64,000 nt of DNA. Origin: Pyropia haitanensis. Lineage: Eukaryota > Rhodophyta > Bangiophyceae > Bangiales > Bangiaceae. Positions 47,796 through 59,646 of this stretch are shown here, in pieces. Positions within the stretch are counted from its first letter, which is position 1, and each line of letters begins with the position of its first letter. The stretch covers positions 5,605,756 to 5,669,755 of the forward strand of contig SDUX01000008.1 in NCBI GenBank assembly GCA_008729055.1, given 5' to 3'. Both the position numbers and the translations under genes were made by a program. The notes under the pieces were generated by a model, which was not told the DNA's origin, searched no databases, and saw nothing but the letters and a program-made list of their open reading frames with translations.

Positions 47796-47861
47796 CTGAG
47801 CTGCGGACCGTCACCAAAACGAGAAAAAACGAGGCAGAAGACACACCACCGCAAAAATCAA

Positions 47862-49327
47862 TCACACACGAGACGGCCGGCAGGAACGAAAAAAGATATG
47901 TACGGACTGCCTGTGACCGAACGACCAAAGCTTAGCGTCAGAGAGTGCGGGCTGGAAGAGGGCCACGAGGTCATCTACCGGAGTGCCCTCATCGGAAACC
48001 ACAGTGCCACAAAGCCCCTCTTGCACCATGACCCTCTTCACCACGCTCAGGTACGCCTCGTCCGTCTTGGGCACAAACTCAGAGAGGAACACAGCGTAGA
48101 CGCCGGACGCGTCTAGGTCAGCCACAGAGCGGTGTGCAGGTCCAGCAGCGCCGCGGGGTGGACCATCAACAGGCCGCCCCCCGCCAGCGGCCTCACCGAG
48201 GGAGTCGACAACCCCGTTGGCCGCCAGGCGGCCGCCAGCACTCCCATCTGGGGCGCGGAGCCGCAGTGGGGACAGAGCCAAAGACAGCGACCGGGAAGCC
48301 TTGCGCGACGCGCTGTGCGCAGAGAGACAGCGCTGCAGCTGCTTGAGAGCCCCCGGAGCGGTCCCCCCATCTCCCTCATCCGCCTCAAGCCCGCCACGTC
48401 CCTGGCAAGGGCCAGCGTCGGGGGGCACTGGCAGGCCGCCAGACTCACCCGCGGCAGCCAGGATCTTTGCACTCACACGCGACTTGCCCTCCGTCCGGTG
48501 CTTGAAGGCCGCGCGCAGGACCGCCATGTTGGCCCGCTGGGTGGTTGCAGTGATCTTGCCTCGTCGACTGGCAATGGCAGAAAGGTTGTCCAGATCCACT
48601 GCCACGCAGTCCGCGTCGTGCTGCCCGTCGCGAGATGATGATCCGCCGGCACCTTGGTCTCCGGCCGCTTCCACGGCACTCGCGTGTGCAGTGAAGAGTT
48701 TGTCTTGCAGACTCTTGAGCTCAGCAGCCTTGGTCGCTTGACTGGCGTACCGTTCCAATGTAGCCTGTCGCACCCGCTCGATGTAGTCAGCGTCCATCGT
48801 CGGCGCCTTGCACACCATCGCGTCCGGTGTGATGCGAAAGCCGCGCTTCCGTCGGACAATCACAGATCCTTTGACAGTAGCCTGCACAGAAAAATCAGAA
48901 CAACAGACAAGCGCAACCAAAAGGGAGCAAGAGCATTGACAAGAGGCACAAAATGAGAGGCAATGTGAGAACTCGGGCAGACAGCACGACCGAAACACAG
49001 CAGCTGTCTCCCAGACCAGCGCAATAGCGAGATAGGTGTGTGTGTCCATACCTTCTCGAAGAGGGCCTCGTAGCGAATGGTCATGGCCACATGACCCTCC
49101 AACAGACATAGGTCACATCTCGGGGGCGACGCTCCCGCCGCGCGCCTCCAGCACTCGCGACCATCACATCCAGTCAACCCCACATGGAGGTCGTGGCCAG
49201 GCCCAATGACGCAACGACACTGTACAACAGCCATGGTACAGTTGCGAGCATCGTGCTTCGCCATCCCATCACGCGACACAAAACCGCACAGACCGCAAGT
49301 CGCGTGCGCGCGCTGCCGCTCCCCCAT
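47862..49327 (-). CDS. TRAF-type zinc-finger and coiled-coil protein, two exons
   Basis: Exon 1 (49327-49052) and exon 2 (48881-47862) join in phase 0 to give 431 residues. Exon 1 carries zinc ligands: C11, C14, H25 and C30 (ATCGLCGFVSRDGMAKHDARNC), followed by further Cys (C37, C39 and a C-x2-C with H in CDLCLLEGH), as in TRAF/SIAH-like finger arrays. Exon 2 has a basic start (VIVRRKRGFRITPDAM), a helical coiled-coil-like part (YIERVRQATLERYASQATKAAELK), an acidic/Ser linker and a natural C-terminus (DLDASGVYAVFLSEFVPKTD). No RING or MATH domain is visible. The first Met giving a compact protein was chosen; the frame is open further upstream, and an additional 5' exon is possible. The function is probably scaffolding or ubiquitin-related, inferred from the finger type only. 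Confidence 0.6.
48882..49051 (-). other. Spliceosomal intron in the TRAF-finger gene
   Basis: This 170-base intron is read on the minus strand. The donor is GAGAAG|GTATGG and the acceptor TTTTTCTGTGCAG. It contains CTCTTGGTGCG-like pyrimidine tracts and is phase 0. Without splicing the downstream frame would begin with an unrelated hydrophobic string. Confidence 0.75.
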
Positions 49328-49877
49328 GCCGGCGCGGCTCAGTCCGATTCTGCGCCGCTCCCCCTGCCTAGCACAGCACGCGTGAGTGGTGGAGGTGGGC
49401 GGGTCGACTGTGGTTGCAGTCGTGCGTGCGCTCTTCAAGCTGTTTCCCCTGGCGGTCGGGCCGCGCACGCATGCGGAGCCAGCTGGGAAACTGGTCCGCG
49501 CTGCCTTCAGCGCGCGCGCTGCCCTCTGCACGGGAACGTGTCACTGTCCAGCACGACTGTTTGCCAAACTGCGGTGCATCCAGGGCGGAGCTGTTTCTCA
49601 GACACTCCACAGTGCGCGACCTCATGTTTCTGAAGAACGCCACTTTTCTACGACGGATTCATCTGGTCCGCAAAGCTACTCGGAAAAGGACATCGTTTGT
49701 CAGCCTTTCACTGCAGCTGTCCACAAAACTCGTTCTCCCGTCTGCAACCTGCGCCGCGGAATCAGGATGAGGCCAAAGTCCAAAGATGATGTTGAGACAG
49801 ACTCGTCCGTGTTTTTCCATCCACTGTGAGCAACCCTCGTCGACCAAGCAGGCAGGACGCTGCGCCACGCTCTGGCG
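49328..49877. other. Upstream flank of the TRAF-finger gene
   Basis: This has near-average composition with short motif-free frames. The minus frame 49368-49643 could include a 5' exon, but no splice pair was convincing. Confidence 0.4.
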
Positions 49878-52800
49878 TCAGCTGGCCAGCGGCTGCCCAG
49901 CATCTGCAGAAGCTTCTGGGCCGAAGCGAGGGGGCACCACCACACCGCAAGGCGGTACGCCTCGCGGTGGACCACGGGCTGTAGGACGCGTTGGCGACGG
50001 CTGCGCTGCCTCTACTGGGAGGGGCGGCAGGAGGGCCGGACGGCGGCGATGGCGGCGCGGCGCGGTTGGGGGGGCGGTGGGGGGAGGTGGGTGGCTGAGC
50101 CGCCGCAGCGGCGGTGGCCGCCACGCGGGCGCCGGGGGTGGTGCCGGCTGTGGGGGTGTTGGGAGGTGGATCGGTGGCGTCTGCGGGTGGTGCGGACAGC
50201 GGCGTCGCGGGCGGGGGGGGAAGCGGTGCGTGGCGGGGGGAGGGGCGGCGGGGGGAGGTTGGTGGGCGGAAGCGGTAGCGGCGGGTGCCGATACCGCCGC
50301 GGGAGGGGGGGGGGGGGCGAGAGGTTGACGACCATGGCGGGGCCACCCGTCGCCGGCGGGGGAGCGTCGTCCGCGGCACGGCGCTGCCGCCGACGCCGAC
50401 CGTGTCGGCCGAGATGGACGCGATGAGGGCGCCCGCCGCGGGCGGTGCGGGCGGCAGTGACACCAGCCACCCGCCGCGCACGCGGCTGCCGCTGCCGCTA
50501 TTCTTGCGGCCGCCGCTACTGCCGCAGCCGCTGCCGCCAACGCCGCTGCAGATGCTGCTGTTGCGCGCGACGGTCGCTCACCGCTCCTTTGTTTGCCCCC
50601 CCCCTTTTGACGCGGCCTGGTGGCTGCTGTTGACGGGCACGGCGCCCGGCGAGGCGGCTTTCCCCCCTTCCGCCGCCGTCGCCGCCGCCGTTGGCCGCGC
50701 GCGGAGGCGGGAGGAGAGGGTCCGCCCCCACTCGTGCGGGCGCGGCGGGCCCCGCGGCGGCACATCGCCGCCGCCCGCCGCTCTCTCCGCGGCTGTCGAC
50801 TCGGACGCTGCAACCGATGACGCGGCGTCATCGTCGTCGTCCGTGTCCCGGACGCTGCCGCCGCCCTCGGCACGGAGCGGCGGCCGCCGCGCCCAGCCGC
50901 GGCGGCGGCCACCGCCGCTGCCGTCGTCCGCGACGGCCTCTCCATCGTGGCTCCCCGCCGCCGCACCCATCGCGGACTCCGCCGGCACAGGCGGCGTGCC
51001 AAACCGGTGCGTCGGCGCGTAGCCGCCCCCGCCGTCGCCGCGGGCGGCGTCGCCGCCGTGGCCGCCGCGGACGCCGACGGGCGCGTCGTCGCCGTCGTCG
51101 GGAGTCGCCAAGCAGCCGAGGCCGGGGGGGGCAACCAGCCGCCAGTTGCGGCGGCGGCCGCCGCGGCTGCTCCCGCCACCGACCCCCGCGCGGGTGCTGC
51201 CGCTGTCGCCTGCGCCCTTTTCGCCGCCGCTGGCGCCAGCCACACGGGGCGTACCGAGCCCCGCCGCCGCCCACGCGTCGGCGCGTCCTCCTCTGAGGCG
51301 GCTGAGCGAGTCACCCGGCCCCGGCCTCGCTGCGGCCGCCGCCGCGGCGCCGTCTCGGCCGCGGCCGCGTCGATCCCCGCGCCCGCGCCCATTTCTGCCG
51401 CCGCCGCGGCGGCTGCCGCGGCCGCCGCCGTCTGCCCTGGCGACGGCGGCCGCGAGGCAGCGGCCACAACCACGGCGAGCTGCACGAGGACGGAGCGTGG
51501 GAGGGCGGCAACGTCCGCCGCCGCGGCCGCGGCGGTCGACGCGGCGGCGGCCGCGGCGGCGCCGCGGCTGCTGCTGCTGCCGCCGGCGCCGCCGCGGGGT
51601 CTCGCCGGTCGCGCGCTTGCCTCGGCGGCGGCCGCCGTGGCGGTCGCGGTCGCTGTCACAGCGCACGCAGTGGCGGGGGCGGGCAGCGCCGCCGCTGCCT
51701 CGCCGGCGCGTTGCGGCGATTGGCGGCCGCCGCGGCGGAGGGAATGTCGACCCGTAGGCCCGGTAGTCGGTGGCGGCGGGCGCGAGGAGCGGGTTGGTCG
51801 ACGACAGGGCAGAGGGGGGCGGCGTCGTTGTCGTCCCGGCGTGCACCGGCTGCGGGCGGAGGATAACGGCGGCGCGGGCGCCCGGCGGCGGTGGGGAATG
51901 GGCCGGCATCACAAACGAAGCCCGGCCGCCGCCCGCAGCGGCCGCCGCGGCGGCCGACGGCGGCAGCGGCCGCCACAGAGAGCAGCCGCCTTCGCCTGGC
52001 GGCGCGGGGGAGCCGCCGGGCGACGCCTCGCCGCCGCCCTCACTGCTGCTGCCTCTGCCGCCGCCGCCTCCGCTGACGGCGCTGCTGAAAAAGCCCTTCA
52101 GCCGCGCAACGGGCCGGAGCACTAGCGGCAGGCCCGCCCCGCTCCCCGCCGGCGCGCTCGGCGCGCCCGCCGGCCACCCGGGGGGGGCGACCGGCCGGCA
52201 CTTGGGCACCACGGCCACGCCGCTGGCGTGGCGGCCGCTGTCGCCGCCGCCGCCACCGTCGGTCCCGCCGCCCTCGGCGGCGGCCGCCTGCGCCGCCAGC
52301 AGCGGCGGCGGCGGCCACAAGGCGCTTGGCGGCAAGATTCTTGGTGACAACGGCGGGCTGGCGGCGGCGGCGGCCGCCACCGCTCCCCCGTCCGCGTCCC
52401 CCTTCCCGTCGGGCGACATGACCAGCCGCAACGTTGGGCGGCCACGGCGGCTGCCACCCACCCCTGCCCCCCCCCCCCCCCCCTAGCACCCGCCCCTGCC
52501 GCCCGTTGGGCGGCGACGCCGGACTCGTTGGCGGCCGCTCGGCCGACGGGCGGGCGCTACCCCCCCGCGCAGGGCCTCCGGCGCCCCAGTCGAGCAGCGG
52601 CAGCGGGGAGCGCTACAGCAGCGGCCGGGCGGCGGCCGTCCACGCCCCTCCCCCAACCCCACCGACGCCGCCACTCCCGCGGCCGCCGCGATCGCCGTCG
52701 TGGCCGCGGCGGCCAGAACCACCCCCTCCCCCGCCGCCGCCCAGCCGCCGCGGCCGCCGCCCAGCCGCCGCGGCGGCGGTCCTCGCCGTTGGCGGGGCGG

Positions 52801-54120
52801 TGGTGGCGGCGGTGGCGGTGGCGGCAGCGGTAGGTGGCGGAGCCAAGGTGGAGCGGCGGTCCCCGCCCACACTTCCCCACCCCCCCCTACAACCCCCCCA
52901 CCCCCCGCCCTCTCGGCCGTTGACGGCTCAACCGGCACCGTCGCGGCGCCCCTGACGCGGTCGCTGCTGCCGCTGGCGGTCAGCGCCGAGCCGAGCGTCA
53001 ACACGCTGCCGCCGCCGTCAACGTAGCCGCCGCCCAGCAACAGGCTCCCGCCCGCGGCGCCTACCGGCGACGGCGTCTGAGGCGGCGGCGGCGCGGGAGG
53101 GGGGGACGGCCGGTCCGGCACGCTGCCGTCGTCAAAGCCGTCGACGCTGCCGCCGCCGCCGCCACAGGGGGGGGTCGCGCCCCCGCCGCTGCCACTCGCA
53201 CCACCGCCGCCGCGGTCGTTGCCGGCGGCCGTCTCGGCCGCCGTGCCGCCGGTGCTCTGGATAGTTCCCGCCGGCCGGATGGGCCGGAACGAGCAAAGCG
53301 GCAGCGCGACGCGCGGCGCCGCGCCCGCCGCACCGAACGCGCTGGCGGGGGGGGCGAGCAGCAGCAGGGGGCCCAACGGCGCGCGCCAGTCGCCGCCGTG
53401 CGGCGGGGGGGTGGCGTCGTGTGGGTGGGGGGAGGACGGCGACGACGCTATTGTCGGTGGCGGGCGTGCCGCTTCCTCTGGTGGGGGGGGGAGGTGCGGG
53501 AAGTGTTCGGGGGGGGGGGGGGGGGTGGGGGGCGGGCGCAGAAAGGACTGAGGGCGGGCGGGCGGGCGGGCGGGCGGAGCCGGAGCGGCCGCCGCAGACG
53601 GCAAGGCCGCTGCCGGCGGCCACCGGCGGCGCGGCTGGGTCGACAAGCGCCGGCGGCGCGGCCGCCAACGCCTGGGGCGGGGCGACAACGCCGCCGTAAC
53701 CGCGGCCGCGGCGGCCGGCCGGCCGCGCGGCGCACGCGGCCGCGGCGCTCCTCGCGGCGGCGCGTCGGCCGCGGCGGGGTGGGCCCTCCCCCTCGACCCT
53801 CCCGCCCTCCCCCAGCCCTCGCGCCGCCCGCGCTCCACGGTGGAGGGGCGGCCGCGCGACCAGCCGTGGCGACAGCGTCGCCGGTGGCAGGCGGCCCCCC
53901 GAGCGGGGGGTAGCCCGCGGGGGGGGGGGGCCCGCTGCTGCTGCTCCTGCTGACCGCCCCCAGCGCCGAGCCGGGGTAGAGGGGCACGGCTGGGGAGCGG
54001 GGGGGGGAGCCCGACCGTGGTGCGCCCCCGCCCGCCCACGGCCAATGCCGACCGCGGCGGGCGGTCGGGCGGGCAGGCAGGCTGGCCACCGCCGCCGCCC
54101 GGGCCGCCGCGTGCTGATAG
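49878..54120 (-). CDS. Putative large disordered protein gene, frame switches at homopolymers
   Basis: Across 4.2 kb the minus strand shows successive natural-looking, Pro/Ser/Gly/Ala-rich segments in changing frames. These include PAVPLYPGSALGAVSRSSSS, GSGLAVCGGRSGSARPPARP, HGGDWRAPLGPLLLLAPPAS, LCSFRPIRPAGTIQSTGG, SVDGFDDGSVPDRPSPPPAP, DYRAYGSTFPPP, GFFSSAVSGGGGGRGSSSEG, LRLVMSPDGKGD and SVRDTDDDDDAASSVAASES. Switches coincide with G/C runs such as 53508-53522 and 52468-52484. No domain is recognised. It may be one long gene or two. Coordinates are approximate, and the true start and stop cannot be fixed from a single sequence. Confidence 0.3.
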
Positions 54121-54699
54121 GGGGTAGCTAGGGCGGCGGGGCGGGGGGTGTGGCGGCGCCAGCCGCTGGCGCCAGGCGGCAGCCTCGCCAGAGCCGGCCT
54201 GGCGGCTGGCTCCCCCTCCGCGTCCTCCGCCCTTCGGCCGACCCTCTTGGCGCTGTCAGCCGCGAATCCGGCAGTATTTCCCCTGCAGCTGCCATTCCCT
54301 TGCGCTGCGGCGTGGCCTACGCGGCGGGGACGTGCGCGCGCCAGGTGGGGCGCCCAGCCGGACAGGGGCGCGTCCCCCCGGCGCGGCCGTCTTGGCGGCA
54401 GGGGACGAGGGCGCCGCTGGCGGGTGGTGCGGGGGTGGTGGGGGCGGGGCGAACGGGGCACCTTCCGGACTTCCCGCCTCCCCTTGACCTGGCCGATGCC
54501 CTGTGTGGCTCCCTCAACAGGTTACGGGGGTGGCGGAAAGTGTCGCCGATTGTCCCAGGGGGGTGGGCGGGGGGGGGGGTGGACCCTGCCGCCTGCACGT
54601 GCGGCGGCGGGCAAGGGTTGGCGTGGGGTGTGTGTCGGCAGCCCCGACCTGTACGCCCCCGCCGTGCCGGCCGTGTCAAGGGAGGTGGCCCCGTCCCCC

Positions 54700-55978
54700 C
54701 GTTCCGCCCCCTCGCAACCTGGCGGCGGCGGCGGGGATGTCGCCGCCGCTTCCGCCAATTCCGATGCTGTTGACTACGTGCGGGGTGTTGCGCTCACGCC
54801 CCCGCGGTGGCCGGCGGCGGAACCTCGCAAGCGCCGCCGCACGGGGAGCGTCGGCAGCGAGCGGCGCGAGGTGGGGGACGAGGCTGCCAGGGGCGGGCCG
54901 CCGCCGCTTCCGATCTCGCCCCGGGCGAGGTCCTCGCCCACCCCCCACAGCGCCGGCGGCGGTTTGCCCTCCCCTCCCGACCCGCCACACACCCGTGGGG
55001 GGGGTGTCAGCCCCCCCCTCCTCTCCCCGGCCGCTGCCGCCGCCCGAATCGTTGGCGCCGCCGCCGTGTCCGCCGCCTCTGCCCGCGGCATGGCGCCACC
55101 CGCGGGGGACCGCAAGCACAGCCTCAAGGTGCGCCTCAAGCTGTCGCGGTCGGTGGGCTCCCCGCTGCCCCTCTCCTACGCGTCGGGGGCGGTTCCGCCC
55201 AATGAGCAGCGTCTCTACCTGACCATCTCCCCGTCGGGGGGGGAGGGGAGGGGCGCCGCGAGTGGCCTGACGCTGGGCGGCGGCGCGGGAGGGGGGAGGG
55301 AGCGCTGGTCGTTGTCGCTGCCACTGGCGGCCTCCTTGCGGCGGCGGCGGCCCAGGCCGAGGCCGAGGCCGAGGCCGAGGCCGCCACCGCGGCGGCTGCC
55401 GGTGAGGCGGCCGCCGCCGCCGCCGCCGTCGCCGCCGACCGGCGTTCACGGGAGCGCGCCGCGGCGCGCGCGGCGGAGCGGGAGGGGGAGCGCGCCCGCC
55501 GCGCCGCGGACGAGGAGGCCCGCGCCGCCGCCCGCGCCGCGGCGCGGGCGGCGGTGGAGGCGGAAATTGCGGCGGGCTGCGTGCGGCACCGGGTGGCGAG
55601 GGCGGCGGACGAGTTCCTCGACGACGGGCCGGGGCGGGTCGTGGTGCGCAATATGAGCTGCGCGGGCGGGAGGGGGGGGGGGGTAGGGAGGTGAGTGGGG
55701 TGGGCGACGTGCTAGGGGAGCGCGCCAAGGCGGCGCTTGAGGCCGCCGCGCGGCGGGCGTTCGGGGGGGGGAAGGGGCAGGGGGAAGAGGTGGAAGGGGG
55801 GGGCGGCGGAAGGGGGGGGGCGGTGGGGGTGGCTCTGGTCATGGTGTCTGCCGTGGGCAACGGCGGCGGTGCGGGCGGCGACGGCGACGGCAGTGGGGGC
55901 CGCCGCCTTCGCCATGGACGTTTTTTGTGTGGCAGATGGCGGCCCCAGCGACGGGGGCGACCCCACGTGGCCTGGTAG
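54700..55978 (+). CDS. Putative coiled-coil protein gene with homopolymer frame switches
   Basis: The plus frame from about 54700 reads SANSDAVDYVRGVALTPPRW, then a basic nuclear-signal-like EPRKRRRTGSVGSERREVG, then DRKHSLKVRLKLSRSVGSPL and NEQRLYLTISPSGGE. After G runs at about 55230-55300 the natural frame shifts to a strong charged helix: AQAEAEAEAEAEAATAAAAG, SRERAAARAAEREGERARRA and IAAGCVRHRVARAADEFLDD. After the G run at 55671-55683 it shifts again to GVGDVLGERAKAALEAAARR and a Gly-rich end. The predicted product is a nuclear coiled-coil protein of unknown function. The upstream plus frame near 54480 (PPPLDLADALCGSLNRLRGW) may be an earlier exon. Confidence 0.35.
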
Positions 55979-57396
55979 CGCCCCCGGCAACGGGTCTGAT
56001 TTATTCACGCCGAAGAACTGGAGCGGCCAGCACGCGCCGCGGGCGACAGGCATGCATTGCGGGCCAGTGTCGCAAGAGAGGAATTGGCACGGGGGAGTGG
56101 GAGAGGATCGCGCCTCACCACCGCGAGCGGCCCCTACTGGTGCCCCTTTCACGGCTGCTGCTCCGCGTCACGGTACCGGTCCAACGCCAAGGCACTCGCA
56201 CGGCTACACTCGACGGGGCGACGGCTGCGCCGTGGGGGATCACGCGTCGCCCTCCCCCCTCCCCACCCCCCCCCCTCCCCCACAACCCCAACCCTCCCCA
56301 CGGATGCGCACCCTGTGCCCCATTTTTTTTTCCGGCCGCCGGGCGGCCAGTCCCGCCACGCACAAAAGCAAACAAAAAATAAAATGAAACCGGCGCGGCT
56401 CCCCGCGGCTCCTCCCTCCACCGTGACCCCCTCCCCCCCCCTCACTCCTAGGTACAGGCGACAGGCACGGGCCTCGGCGGCGGCGGCCCCCCCCACGGCA
56501 CGTCCCCCCCCCCCCCGTTGCCCTCCCACTGCCCCTTGCAGCTGCCACCCCCGTGTCGTTTGGTTGCATCCCCACGGCGGTCGCAGCGTGGGGCGTGCGG
56601 CCGGTGGCGGCCGCCCCGGCGGCAGCGGCGGGCGCGCCCGCACCCCCGCCCTTCGTCTCCCGCACCACGGCGACCCTGCCGTTGCCGCCGTCGCCGCCGC
56701 CGCCGCCGCCGCCCCCACCGCCGCCGCCGCCGCGACGGCCACTCCGCACCGGCGTCGTTACCCCGGTGGCGTGCGGCGGCGGCGTTTCCGCGTCACCGCA
56801 GCGCCCGCGCATGCGGGCTGCGACCGCCAGGCTGGCGTCGGCGGCGATGGCGGCGGCGGCCGCCGCCGCATCGACAGCGGCGGCAGCGGTCGGCTTGGCC
56901 CGGACGCGTGCCGCGGCGGCCGCCGCACGCCCCCACCTGCGCATGCGCTTGCACCAGAAGACGCGGTGGCACGCCCCGGTGCCCACCCCACGCCCGTCCA
57001 AAACACACAGAAAAATCAAGAAGACAGCTCTAGAAGGAACCGCAAGAACCGTCTCAGCAACAAGGAATGCACACACAACGCCGGCAATGAGGGCGGCGAG
57101 GGCTGAGGTGTCCAGAATTGGGCGCCAGCCGGGAGAAGGGTGGCAAGCGGGCCACGCCACGCCGGCGGCCGGCGGCCTCGCGCCGCGCGGCGGGCAGGCG
57201 CGTCACGGCACGCCAGACGGCGGCGGGTGGCGCACTCCACGCACGCGGCGTGGGGAAGGCGGCAGCCGCGGCAGTGGCGGGCAAAGAGGGCGCCGCCGCC
57301 GCTGGCGGGGACGGCGGCACTCACGCGGCGGTGCCCCTCCCCCCCCCGCCCCCCCCCACCCCCCTCCCCTCGCCCTCCTCAGCGGTGGCCGTCGCG
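55979..57396. other. GC-rich region with possible minus-strand membrane/Cys-rich frames
   Basis: This is downstream of the SART3-like gene. The minus frame 57324-57016 has a Cys cluster (HCRGCRLPHAACVECATRRR). An overlapping minus frame from 57160 has hydrophobic spans (ALAALIAGVVCAFLVAETVL, AVFLIFLCVL). They may be one small membrane protein split by a frame error near 57185, but no family fits and none is called. The remainder is low-complexity. A consensus GTGAGT at 57324 (minus) follows the SART3-like stop codon and is not used. Confidence 0.35.
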
Positions 57397-58345
57397 TCAG
57401 CGGCGGCCGCCCAGCAGCAGCGCCCGGAAGTCCGCCTGCGCCGGCCCGTCCGCGTCGTCACTGTCGGACGAGGCGGGCGGCGGCCCGCCAGCCGCGCCGC
57501 CGTCGCCCCGGGCGGCCGCCGCCCTTGCTTCGGCAGCGCCGCACGTGGCGGTGCCGGCGGGGGAACCCCCCCCGCCGGCCGCCGGCCGGTGCGTCCCCCG
57601 CCCACCGTCGGGCGGTGGTGCGCCCGCCGCCGCCGCCGCCCCTCCGCCAGCATCGGGCGCTTGGTCCATCGGCACGCCGCCGTCGGGCGCCGCGGCGGCC
57701 GGCGCGCCCCCCCCCCAACCGTCGGGCGCTTCGTCCATCGCCGCCCCGCCGTCGCCGCCACCCGCCGCCGCCGCCGCCGCGGCCGCCCCCACCCCGTCAC
57801 CCCCCACCTCCGCCGCCCGCACCACCGCCCGCGGCAGCAGCACCCGCGAACGCGGCGCTGCCGGCGGGCACGGCGCCGCGGCGGCAGCGCCCGACAGTCC
57901 GCCTGCGCCCGCCCGTCCGCGTCGTCACTGTCGGACGAGGCGGGCGGCGGCCCGCCAGCCGCGCCGCCGTCGCCCCGGGCGGCCGCCGCCCTTGCTTCGG
58001 CAGCGCCGCACGTGGCGGTGCCGGCGGGGGAACCCCCCCCGCCGGCCGCCGGCCGGTGCGTCCCCCGCCCACCGTCGGGCGGTGGTGCGCCCGCCGCCGC
58101 CGCCGCCCCTCCGCCAGCATCGGGCGCTTGGTCCATCGGCACGCCGCCGTCGGGCGCCGCGGCGGCCGGCGCGCCCCCCCCCCCAACCGTCGGGCGCTTC
58201 GTCCATCGCCGCCCCGCCGTCGCCGCCACCCGCCGCCGCCGCCGCCGCGGCCGCCCCCACCCCGTCACCCCCCACCTCCGCCGCCCGCACCACCGCCCGC
58301 GGCAGCAGCACCCGCGAACGCGGCGCTGCCGGCGGGCACGGCGCC

Positions 58346-58388
<43 letters not shown>

Positions 58389-59601
58389 CGCGCCCCCCCC
58401 CCCCGCGCGGGCCCGCCCCGCCCACCCCGCTTCCCCCCCCCACGCGCCGGCGGTCGCGACCGCCGCACCCACAGCAGCCGCCCGTGCAGGCGGGCGCGGG
58501 CGTGGAGGCGGAGCGCCGCCGTGGCGGCGGCGTCGGTCGGCAGCTCAACGTACGCAAAGCCCTTGGATGCGCCGTCCGCGCGGCGCGACAGCCGCATCGC
58601 CACCGCGGGCGGCGGCACGCCCACCGCCGACGCAAACACGTCGGCAAGGTCCGCGGCGGTGGCGGTAAAGGCCAGGTTGCTGATGAAGAGGGTGCGCGGC
58701 TCGTAGCCGGCCGCGTTCGCGGTGGTGGCGGTCCCGCCCCCGCCACTGTCGCCGTTGGTGCCGCCGTTGTGCGTGCCGCCGCCGCCGTCGGCGGCGGCGC
58801 CGCCGCCGTCGCTGGGGGCGGCCGCGGCCGCCGGCTCGGCAGTGCGCCCCCGCTTGGGGGAGGGGGACGCCGCCTCCGCCACCGCCGCGGGCGCCGCCTC
58901 CGCCACTGCCGCGGGCGCCGCGGCGGCGGGGGGCGCCGCCACCGCCGCCGGCGCGGCGGCGCCGCCCCCCTCCGGCGGCGCCCCCAGATCCGCGGCCGTC
59001 GCCGCCGCCATCGCAGCCGCAGCAGCGGCAGCAGTGCCCGTGGCGGGGGCGCCAGCTCCGCCGCCGCGTGCCCCCTCCCCGCCGCCCATGTCGTCGTCTT
59101 CGACCGCCTGTGGCGGCGCAGCGGCCGAAGACGGCACCCCCTCGCCACCCACAACGGCGGCGGCGCCGTCCGCGCCGCCGCCGCCGCCACCGCCGCCAGC
59201 CGGCCGCCTCCGCCGGCGGCGCCCCTTGCGTGGCGTCGTCGCCGCCGGTGCCGCCGCCGCCGTCAGTGCCGGTGCTGCCACCGCCGCCGCCATGGGCGGC
59301 TGCCGTACCCGCCCCCCCCCCCCCACCCCCCCCCCCCCCACCCTGGCGGCGCTTGCGACTCGCCGCGGCGACGCGGCGGCCCGCCGCGGCGACCGCCGCG
59401 TCGACGGCGGCGAGCCCCCCCGGCGCGGCCGCCGCGGCGGCCACCCACGCCAGCCACGCGGTAGCGAGCGCGGTCACCTCCGCGGCGGTCGGCACCGCCG
59501 CCAGGCCGCGCGCGTACACGTCGCGCACCGCCGCGGCGGCGGCGGAGGGGGTGCCCGCCGCCGCCAAGGTGCCGCTGTCGACGCCGCCGCCCGGAGCAGC
59601 C

Positions 59602-59646
<45 letters not shown>

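Noticed and set aside
57016..57324. DHHC palmitoyltransferase or other Cys-rich enzyme on the minus strand
   Set aside because: A Cys cluster and nearby hydrophobic spans exist, but there is no DHHC motif, the frames do not join, and the spacing fits no zinc domain I know.
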